A DNA stretch of 64,000 bases from Beduini massiliensis (GTDB lineage: Bacteria > Bacillota_I > Bacilli_A > Erysipelotrichales > Coprobacillaceae): assembly GCF_000829905.1 (NCBI RefSeq), contig NZ_CDPP01000006.1:744001-808000 (forward strand), given 5' to 3'. A program made the position numbers and the translations under genes. The notes beneath the pieces were generated by a model. It had not been told where the DNA came from and did no database searches. It saw only the letters and a program-made list of their open reading frames with translations. Below, piece after piece: positions 37,401 through 49,400 of this stretch (within the stretch, counting starts at the first letter, position 1; the number at the start of each line of letters is the position of its first letter).

Positions 37401-40400
37401 ATATTGTATTAGAAAAAAATGACTATATTTATAATTATAAAATTATTCTTAAAAATATCCCGGGAAATGGAGATTATGCCAAAGAGTTATTAGGAAATGC
37501 TGATCTTAAAGAAGCAGACCTTCATGGTACAAGTTCAGATGTGGATATCAAAGTAGGCGGGTATGTTTATTTAATTAAGAGTATCAATCCGGTTAATGAT
37601 GCCATTAATACGATCGGTTCAACTTTAAAGAATGATTATGATCAATCTGCATTAATACCACAGAATGAAGATACAGCATATCTAATGGGATTTAGAATTC
37701 CATTTAAAGCTGGATTTGCACTTGAGGGACTATCAAGTGGAATACAATATGATTATGAAAGTGGTGATGATCCAAGCCAAGGAATAATTGCCAATATCAC
37801 ACCGCATAAGACAAGCTTTGGGGTTAAGATATGGAATCAGACAGATGGCGGGGATACAAAGAATAAAGCAACACGAATTAAACAAGTGGATGCTTCTGTT
37901 ACCCTTGATTCTCGCTATAATATGAAAGCAATTGATTTTCCAAAAGAATTTATAGAGGGAAGTTGGTTTAATATTGATTCCATTACATTAAATTATCCAA
38001 CAAAATCAGGTAGTAAGAATACATTATTGGATTACGATGCAGATAATACCAATTCGTTAGATCTTGCGCTTTACCTAACAAAATCCGGTGATCCGGATGA
38101 ACATTATGAATTTAATGTTGATCAATTTATTCGCGATCAAATCAATGAGTTTTCAACCTATAAAGTAGAAAATTCTGCTGAAACATATATAAAAGAACAT
38201 ATCAACAGTTTTACAGTGACAATGTCCGCAGTTAATCCGGATACAGAAGATGATGAAACATTACTTGCTTCATCTCAATATCTGACGGTTAATAAAGCAG
38301 CTGGCTATACATTTACTTATAATGGTGTATGGGTAGATCGAACGGAAACAGATGTGAAAAAAGATGAGTGGACAGGAACATCAAGACCGAATTTTGGTAT
38401 GACTCCTAACACTTATCCAACATTGGGTGCATCGCATTCAATGAATGCGACGTTTACACCAGCAGATTTTAATGCCGAGAATTACCAAGGGAACTTAACC
38501 GGGACGACCCCATCTGCTTCATCTACAATAGCCAATTTAGTAGGAAAAATGAATGTGGCGATGGAACGTGGCAAAGTATTAAATATCAATGGTACGGATG
38601 TAAATACGTTTGCCTACGATCGTCACTTAGATGAGGCAAGCAATGTAAATGTGGAATCTCCGGTAGCTAATGGTAAACTGATCCCACATGATTATGTGGA
38701 TTATATGCTGACCGTTGGAGCAGGGGGAGATTCGGCAATCCCACTTCAACATACGGATATGCGCTTTACAGCACCGGTTGGACAGCGTATTATTGGCTGG
38801 GAAATTTATTCCAATTCAACGGTTATTGCTGCAGATGATATTACGGCGACAGTAAAAGATGGCGGTAATGATTTAGAATTTAAGAAAGCTTCTTATTATA
38901 TTAAAGACAGTAAGGATAATGATACAAACTATAAAGAAATCAATATTTCTATAGGAAATGAGACTAAGAGTGAACTAGATAATCAAATTCAAAAGGGACA
39001 AGAAATCAAGATTGTTGTTTATACGCAGACAACAAATGAATTGAAGGATAGTAATGGTAACCCTAATTATGAAGAAAAGGTTATCACCGCAAAATATGAG
39101 GTAGTAAGTAAGCCTAAACATACTTACAGCCAGTATTCGATTACCGGAAACAACAATAGCAATGCTTCTTGGGGAAGTACTGCTTATTCAAATGCAAATG
39201 ATGTTGCTTATTATCGTAATCGTACCGATTTTTACAGAAGAAATGGAACACCGTATACAGGATCTGATTATACTTCAATCATTACAAGTAACGTAAAGTT
39301 TAAAGAAAAGATTGATGATTTATGGTTTGACTATGTTTACGATGATCCAACATCTCAGTATGACGGACAACCGATGACTTTAAAAGTAACTGGTAAAAAA
39401 GGAACAACTAAAGTCGATGTAACAAACAACACGAAGCATAATGCGAAAGAAATAACTTTAGAAGTATCGTTCTTATCCAAAGTAACGCGTAGTGACGGAA
39501 CAATTGACTATTTCAAAGGATTTGAATTAAATAAAAAACCGGAGTTCAAATATCCCGTTACAATGACGTCAACAAAACCGATTAAAGTAGAATATTTATT
39601 TGAAATTAATGGCAAAGACGAGTGGATAGATGGGGATGAAGTTCAAGAAAAAAGTTCAGACTCCATACAGCCAATCGCAGATACCTATTATACTGTTGAT
39701 GCAAAGAAAATTCGTTGGACATACTATGATGTCCCTGCTGTAGGCAGTGATGGAAAAGAAGTCACTTTTGCAACAACATCAGATCCATTTATATTTGTGG
39801 GAACGGGACGCTATAATGATATACGTCAAAATGATAGTTACCAAATAGCGGATCGATTTGAAATGGTGATGGCAGGAACAATTACGCCTATTCATGAACA
39901 TAATATTTTGATAGATAACACTATTGGCAATGATGTCACTTCTATAAATGTAGTAGAAGAAGTAAAATTTCAAGGAGCTGGACAGATTGCAAAAGAGATT
40001 GCGCGTGAAAGACCTGTATTAACCTATCAAACTCAAATATTTAATACAGAAGATGAAGCAATGGTAATCTATGATCCGAATAATCAGGCAAAACAAAAAA
40101 AAAGCTATCGACCAAACGATACTATGTGGTATAAGTTGTCGGTCATCAATAATAAACTGAATGCTTCCAATGCTTCTTCAAGTTACCAAGGGGTATTATT
40201 AAATCCTGTATTCTATGATAAGATTCCAGAATATGTAACCGCAGATATAGATAACATCAAACTACGTTGGCGAGATAAAAATGGGAATATAAGATCAGAT
40301 ATACCAGATTTAAAAATAAAGGAATACGACATAAACTCTGTCCCTGATTATGGTGGAGATATGGTTGTTCCTAAAGGTTCACCAAAAGAAAGTGTTGGAT

Positions 40401-43400
40401 CTAATATAACCGGAAAAGCTTTTGATGATATTAAACCAACAGAAGCAAACTCAACTAAAATTAATTATAAAGTTTATGAGTTCTCATTTGCGAATGATGT
40501 ACGTTTAGAGGTTGGAGAATCTATTGAAATTTGGTATGAAGCCACAGCCAGAGAAGAAAATCTACCAATGGTATATACAAATGATGACGGAAATATCTAT
40601 CCTGAATATTATCCTAAGATGGGAGAATATTATCAAACGGCATTTGGTAATGGCTCTTATAGTATTGCCGGTTGGCCATTAGTGTCAGGTGGAAGAACAG
40701 GCGCTCTGGGGGATGGGTATATTCGTTCGGTAGATAACAGTGGCATATTGATGGATATGAATTATTTAATTCATGATGCCGGAATTACAGGAACGGTGAA
40801 TGCCAATGTAGATAAATGGGAATTTTTAAGAGGTGCAACAACCTATATTCCGGGAACAGCGACAAATGATACAAATGCGCTAGCTCTTTTTGGAAATAAT
40901 AATACAGTAATGGATTACGACAGTGCTTCAGGAAGTATTTACCAAGCGGTTAAATATGTACCTACTGTCACAGGTAAAGATTTAGATGTTTTACCAACCG
41001 GAATACAGTATCAAGGAGCAAACAATGCGAATCGGGATCAATATGAATATGTAGTAAAACCAAGAACAGATGTTACTAAAACAGCTTGGGATAATAAAAC
41101 TAAAGAACAGCAGACACCGATTGTTTGGTCAGAGGCAAGAACACATTTACAAGCTGCTTGGTTGGCAACGAGTTCGGAGATTATTCCAACAAGGGGTGCC
41201 CTGGAATCGGATATTAATTATGCAGACCATGCAAAAGAGTATCTGGGAAATCGCTTTAGTAAAATTAAAAAATGGGATAAATCAAATCCAAACTATGGTT
41301 TTTATCAAAGGATTAATTACGGAGATGCCGAAAGACAAACATTGTTCATGGATGACTGTATCTCGACTCTTGAATATAAAGAGACCTATACAGCACGTTT
41401 GTCTGCGTATAATTACGGAGATTGGCAGTTGGATGGGGTGGAATTCATTTATGTGCTTCCAAATGGAATGGCACCGCAATTAGATGAAAATGGCAAAATG
41501 ACTATCAAGGCTAGCACCTTAACCGGAGGAGATTCATTAAATCCAATCTACAGTGCAATTGATAACGGCAAGATTTCCGTCGAAGTATTACAGGAACCCG
41601 GTGGAATAAACAGTGGATATTTAACACCAAGAAAGATTCAAGATCCGTTCTTAGTTGATGATCGTACGAATACAACGACCGATGTTTATAGCCATAACCC
41701 TGATTATTATACGGCTTCGGAAGCGGAATCATGGGTAATTAAAATCACAGTTAATCAAGAATTAAGTAAGTGGTTTAATCGAGAAAGTAACAAAGGCTAT
41801 ATTTTAAATGTTGATATTGATTGTTTTGTGGAAACTGTCAGTGATAATGAGTACTGGTATGACAAAGTTTTTGCAGCTCCTGTAAAGACTGCGAATAGTC
41901 AATACAGTCAGATTTTAGATATTACGGTTTGGCAAGGGTCTACAAAAGATAAAGTATATGATCCGGTAAATGGTCTGCTAAGTACTCAATATGGAGGCAT
42001 GGACTATTTATGGGATGGTTACGATAATTCATCTGGTGATGCTGATGGTTTTGATGCCATGACTGCCTACAACAGTGGGTCTCCTAACATGCCATATATC
42101 AATGGATTTAATATTCAAAACAATGAAGTATTCATTAATAAAGATGTTAATGGAGAAATTGTCAGCGGTGATATGAAAGCCTATTACAGCAGTGGTAAAA
42201 CCGATGTTTATGCAAGTACGGGAACACGAGCGAAAAAGAGAAAACCGCTTATTCGTACATGGACAACTATCGGGTCAGATCTTGATGGTAGAAACATTGA
42301 AGATTACTATTTAAACGCCGAGTTAGATAATAGTTTGATGAATATTCATGTAGAAAATAATTATTATTGGAATGATTTATCTACAAATTTTAATTCCCCT
42401 ATGAATGGAGGCTATCCGGATTCATCTAGTACAATGCGCCATTTGCATAACTATTCTACGGATGGTGGAAATAAAGGAACTTTCTTCTATCCGGTAATCA
42501 CAAATATCTTACCGGAAAATATTGTTCCAAAAGACATAAATGGGAAATTATACACAACAAATAACAGTGAAAATGCCACAAGGCAATTAAGTTGGAAGTT
42601 GTTTGATGGAAAAACCAATCTGCCAATTGATGCGGAACGGAACTTGTATTCATCCGTTGTGGAATATATTGAAATTGATAAAGAAGATGGCAGTGGGAAA
42701 GAAGGACGCTATAAAATTACGTTCTACCAAGATCAATCGGTCCGAGGAGATACTTTGGACGCTAAAATCGTTTCGGGAGATTCAAGAGTCTTTAGTTTCG
42801 ATTTTACCAATGTTGATGTTCCGGATGACATGACACAAGACGGAGAAAAGAATTCAGAGTTATTGGCACAATATCAAACAAACAATACCTTTGTAACAAG
42901 TCAGCTTCCTGGATTCAAATTTATAACGGATGAAGATATTAAAAAAAACCTGTATTCAGTAGGCGCATTATGGAATCCGTATTATGCAGGTCGATATAAT
43001 ACCGGAGATACGAGAAAAGAAGCTGTTTACAATACTGTTTCGGTTCCTGGATCATCATTAACGACTTCAGGCGGAACTTTACCAAATAATAAGGTATCTA
43101 AATTGGGTACTCAGTATTCGATTATTGATGCAGTAGAAGATGGTGGAGTAAAACGTTATGATGAAACAGACACCTTTAATTTAGAGGATTATACTCATAT
43201 TAGAACAGGATTGAATCTAAACGATGCACAAAAAGATTTTAATTTAAGCGGGGCATTGACACATAATGCGATTACCGGTGAAACAATCTTTGAAGAAGGG
43301 GTCACAACTTCTATGAGAATTCGTGTTAAATACGCACGTATGGAAACCGAGATTTATGTCAGTGATGATGTGGATGTATTGGGTATGCGTGATGATGAGA

Positions 43401-46400
43401 CGAAAGATGGTATTGATCATTATCCGACCATCAATTTCGATGACCCAGACTATGTGAAAAATGATCTTGATCATAAACAGTTTGGAGATTATTTGTGGTA
43501 TACCACAAAAGTAATGAATCAGCCGGAAAATGCGGAAGATTATGCTCATTCAGGAGATGTTCTTCACTCAAAGATATCAATCGCAATAAAATTACCTTCA
43601 AATGTTTCTTATGAAGAAGATTACTATTTGGAATTCGAGGATTCATTAGGACAAAAGGTAAGAATTACTAAAGAAGATATTGACAGTGGTAATCCTTTAC
43701 GTACTAAGGGATGGCAGATTGAATTAATGAATCATGTAATCGATCCCGATACTTTAGAAGAAACGCTTGTCTTTGATGTTATTACGGCAGGAGAAGCTGA
43801 AAGTTATCAAGATTATTATGATGGCAAAAATTTACCGGGCTATTTTGCTTCAGGCAGTACATTTGATTTTAAAGTCAAGACAGTAATTGATCATTTAGAA
43901 GCACCGGACACACTTTTGGTTGGGGAAGATTATTGGGATGAAAACTATGCCGCAAAATCTTATGTAACCTTAAAAGATACAGGTGGAAATTATTTGAATA
44001 TTCCGGGATTAATTGAGATTCCTCTTGATTTAGTTGGATTTAAACGTAAAGAGACAGATCAGGAAAAAGAGGCTTCTATCCCTGATGATGTTGATATAGA
44101 TCATAACTATGATGGAGATTTGAAAGATATCTATGCAACAGATTTATCCGCAAGAGTAACTGTGTTGAAACCATCTTCAACAACACGTTTAGATACGTCT
44201 ATTAAACGTACATTGATCAGTAACCCTGATGCGGGCATTGTGGTTGCAGAAGATCCGAGTATTAAAGGGGCTACTCTAATGAACATCTATATTGATCAGG
44301 TAGTCAATTTAAGTGCAGCAGTACCGGAATTTATCATTGATTATCGCGTGCCTTCAAGAGGAACTGAATTAGGAACACTTTATGAAGCACCGATGACGGC
44401 AAAATCAATACTTTCTATGATTAAAGAAATAAGAACCGGAGTATGGGAATTACCGGAACCAGATCAATATACCGGTAGTGCGTCTTTAGATGAATTGAAA
44501 GATAAACTAAGGGTTCATATCTATGTATTAACAAATGATAATCCACCAGAGACAGCTTATATTAATCCGGGAAATAGTGGGGATTATACAGCATCGCAAT
44601 GGAAAGATTTAGGAAGTTATGGTCTGACAGAAAATGCTGTAATTGATTTAGAAGATAAAGATTACAGCAGTAATATCACACAGATCCGTTATGTGATCAA
44701 AGCAGAGGGAGATATAAAAGAAACCGTAAAATATCCAGTTCCTAAAGGCTTTAGATTATCTGTAGACGCCGATCCAAGTACAAATGGTAAGCAGGAAATG
44801 GATGAAATAGATCCAAACCGTGAAAACACTAAAGAATTACCTCAAAGCATTAAAGATAATGCTGCTTATGTACGATTAAGCTCGGCACATATGGATGGTT
44901 CAAGCAAAAGATTGCATTTAAATAACTTTGCAACCGGTTGGTCACGTTATGATGACAGCCAATACGGCGCTACGTCTACCGCAGCGCGAGCAGGATATTA
45001 TGTCAACGCTGAATTACCGTATATGCAGGTTGACTTAAAGCCATATTACTTCCATCGTTATCAAAAAGAAGATAAAACTTATGGATTTGAATGGTCAGAT
45101 ACAGATATGCTTATCAAGCAGAATTTCAGTACAATGCTGAAATATAAAGCGAGCATTCATAATCTGACAGATGCTGAAATAGAAGCAGCCGGATTTAAAG
45201 ATGAAACACAGGATAATCTTTCTAAGCCGCAGATTTCTACAGTGCTGCCATATTTAGAGGATATTTTAGATACCAATTATGAATACGTGGATGTACACTC
45301 TATAGAATATCAAGATTCCTTTGTTCATGATGATTACGCATCAACGGAAAGGTTGGAAAGAAAACAGTCACAATGGACATATTATGTGCTTGATGAAGCA
45401 GGAAACATTGTGACAAACTCTAAGATTAAGAGTGTTGATTTCGTAAGTTATTCAAAGAGTGCAGATTTAAGTGGTGTTGATCGAAAGATATTGACTTGGA
45501 GCTTTGATGGGTTCTTAGAGCCGGGACAAACGATCGTAGTCGATTATATGGTACCATTAGCGACAAAAGATTTTGGTATGACTTCATCTGACTTGATGAA
45601 ATGTAGTATTTATGGATATAAGCAAGGTAGTTTAAAACCTTTCATTCCGAAAATTGAAAACAGCAATGAAACTTACGCATTTGAGATTGATAAACGTGAT
45701 ATCAATAATAATGGGATGACAACAAGTGAAGCTACTCTGGTTAAAGGAGTAGGAGGTATTTCATTTGAATCCAGAAAAGCAATGAATCGTTTGAAATTCT
45801 CATACTCAGAATATGATACAGCTGGATTTGAAACAACACGACCTTCATTAGTTCCGGAGGGAACAGATTATCAGTTTAAATCGATTATATTAAATCCGGA
45901 TATTTATGGTACTCCGGGATATAAAGAGATGATTATTTATGATGTCTTGCCATATGCGGACGATCAAAATATAGTCAATGCTCAAAATAAGGATGATCCT
46001 AATTCATTAGGGGCTGATCGTGGTTCAAAATGGAATGGTTGGGTGATTCCTGATAGTGTAAAATTATTAAGAATGGAAACACCATCATCAGGTGGTATCA
46101 TCACTAAAGAATTAACAGATGGTACAGAGTGTGAAATATGGGTAGGACCATTTGAAAAAATCGGAAGTCAAATTAATGTTAAACAGATCAGTGATCTGCC
46201 GGCATTTAAAGATACGTCGAATACAGAATTTTATAGTAAGATGTATACAGATCCAGTAATGCGAAGCCAATATTTTGTCCGTTTATCGGATTTAAAAGCG
46301 GTTGAAGCGACGGATCCTGAAGCTTACAGTATGCTTTCTAAAAATATTCAAGCAATATGGGCACAGGTTGCAGATGAAAAAGATCTTGGTTTAGATGGCG

Positions 46401-49400
46401 GTGTCAAATTTGAATTAAATTATTACTTGCATTCTCCATTAAATCTTCCACAATACAATGGCGCTGTTACAAGCGATATGGGGGATGATGCAATCCGTCA
46501 AAACGTAGCCGCTTATACAGGATGGAATACCTTTGCCGTTCAAGCAAGACAGGATGCAAACCCAACATCAGTTGTAGAATCTCCACGTGCAGGTGTCTAT
46601 TTGAATGCACCGGTAGAAAAAGGCTACATCGGAAGCTATGTCTGGTATGATGCTAACTACAATGCGGCTATTGATGAAGGCGAATATGAACGTCGTGATG
46701 ATGGACGTCTGATCTTCAAGAATAAAACAAAAGATTTGGATTATGACGGTATCTATGATGATCCGGGAATCAATGGCGTGCTAGTCGAACTTCTTTCAGA
46801 AAACGGTTATCCGGTAAATAAACTGGGTGAAGCTGTGGTAGAAGAAGAAGGAACAGGTAAATTCATTCTGATTGATGAAGCTACCGGGTTGAAAAAGAAA
46901 GACGTTAACGGAACTTATCTTTATACGATTAACGGACCTGCAACGTATACAACCGAAGCAGATGCTTATGGCAATAACGGATATTTCATTATCTCGAATG
47001 TAACACCGGGCAACTATAAGCTAAGATATACATTCCCTGAAAAAACATACAACACTCACGCTTTAACCACTCTTGAAATAGGGGATACAAAAGCGAAGAT
47101 GGATGTTTATCGTGATGGGGATACCCTGCCGGATTTAGGAAACCCGGGAACCGGGGATGTAGAAAGTGATGCACAAACAGTCACCAATAAATTAGTGGTA
47201 CAAACAGCAGACAGTATTAAGATAGAAGCTATCGGCAGTGATCCAAGCCAATATGCGGCCTATGATGAAAAAATGACATCATATAATGTCGGTGTTTCAA
47301 GAGCATATGTATATGGAGGAACAGCATGGGTGGATGAAACTCCTGATCTATCCGATACAAGCAATGTGATTAGTAATGGGTTAATCGATCCATCAGAAAA
47401 GCGTTTGGAAAATGTGGACATTACATTCTATGAATTAACGGACACAGGTTTAGTATTAGCTAAGAACGCAGACGGTCAGGATGCTGTTACAAAGAGTGAT
47501 GTCAATGGATACTTTGAAATGAGCCTATATCCTGAACGCAGTTATTTAGCTGTGGCAAGCACTGTTAATACGGATGGTGTCTATAAACCATCTCCGATTA
47601 CGATCAATACCGATCCAAAGGTACAAGATGATGATAACGATTTAACTTTATCAAGTGATAAAAAAACAAACCAGACTTTTGTCTTTACTACAGGAGTAGA
47701 ATTTGATGCAAGCAGTAAACCAATACTGGATGCAAATGGAAATTATTATGGTGTCTATAATCATCTTGGTTTAGGATTTGTTGAAGCAGGACGAGGGTAC
47801 ATCGGTAAATATGTATGGAATGACATCACATATGATGGACTTCGAGGAAATTATATTGATGCTAATCATCAAGTGGTCAGTGAACCGGGAATGGAAAATA
47901 TCAAATTAATATTAGAAAGATATTATTTTGATGACGCGGAAAATGCATGGAAACCTGTTCCGGAAGCAGTAACGGCATATGAACAACTGACCAATTCAGG
48001 AGGATCATATACATTCCAGAATATTAAGACAACCTATACATTAGATGGCAATGTTTATCTTGCCGGATATAAATTGAAAGTAGATATGAGTACATTGCCA
48101 GAGCATTATACAATTACTAAATTCAATATGAATAACGGGTTAGATGACAGTAAACTGCCGATCTCAACAACAGATGGATATTTAGATGTTACTCAAGATA
48201 CGGATTCTGCAGGAATGATCATTATCGCAGAAAAGGCTGATAATGATACGCCAAATGAATATGTGAATACACATGAAGGAATTCGATATGACATTTCTAA
48301 CGGAAAGATGATCTTAAACTTAGACTTGGGATTGACATCCATTGATACATCAACAATCATCGGAACCATTTGGGATGATAAGAATTATGATGGATTACAA
48401 AACCAATATAAAGATGAACATGATCAATTAATAAATGAACCGGGAATAAGTAATGTATCCCTCCATTTAGAACAATATTATTATCATAATGGACAATGGA
48501 TACAAAAATCAGACTATATATCACCGACAGCCCTTACAGATGCAGATGGTCATTATGTGTTTGATGATGTAGAATCAAATATTATCGTTGACGGTGAGCG
48601 CTATGTGACTGGTTATAAAGTGAAAGTAAATCAACTGCCAGCCGATTATGCGGTAAGTAAATATCGAGTAGGCAGTGATGATACAGTCAATAGTGATTTA
48701 AAAGAAAACAATTTGTATTTGAATGCGGATGATGAATACATCATAGTCGCTAAAGAAGTAACGAATGTTGATTATGATCAAGATTACGTTATTCAAAATA
48801 ATCTTGGAAAATATGATGTCAATAAAGTCACCCATCGAACCGACTATGATGGTGGATTAATCAAATTTGAAAAAGCAGATCTCAAAGGAACCATTTGGGA
48901 AGATAAAAACTATAATGGACTTTTAGATACGTATAAAGATGACAGCGGTAATGTCTTTGATGAACCGGGAATTGCCAATGTTGATCTGCAGCTGCAGCAA
49001 TATTATCTGGATGGAACAGTATGGAAAAAAGTTCCGGAAGCTCAATGGAATCCACTAACGCATCAAGCAGCTACGGATACTGACGGTAACTATATCTTTG
49101 AGGATTTAGACACGTATGTTCATATCAACAATCAAAATTATTTAGCTGGGTATCAGGCAAATGTATTAAGAGTTCCTGATGCTGAAAAATATGCAGTTAC
49201 CCTATACAAAGTTCCTGTAACAGGGGATGCAAGAAACAGTGATTTATCAAAAGATTATCAAATTCATGAAAGCACGGACTATTTAGTAATTGCAGATGAA
49301 GTTGCTGTGGGAAGTGTGGAAAATACACCATATATCATTAATGTAAATGGAAAACGCTATGACTTTATTACTGCAAAAGACAATATTAATAATGATGGTG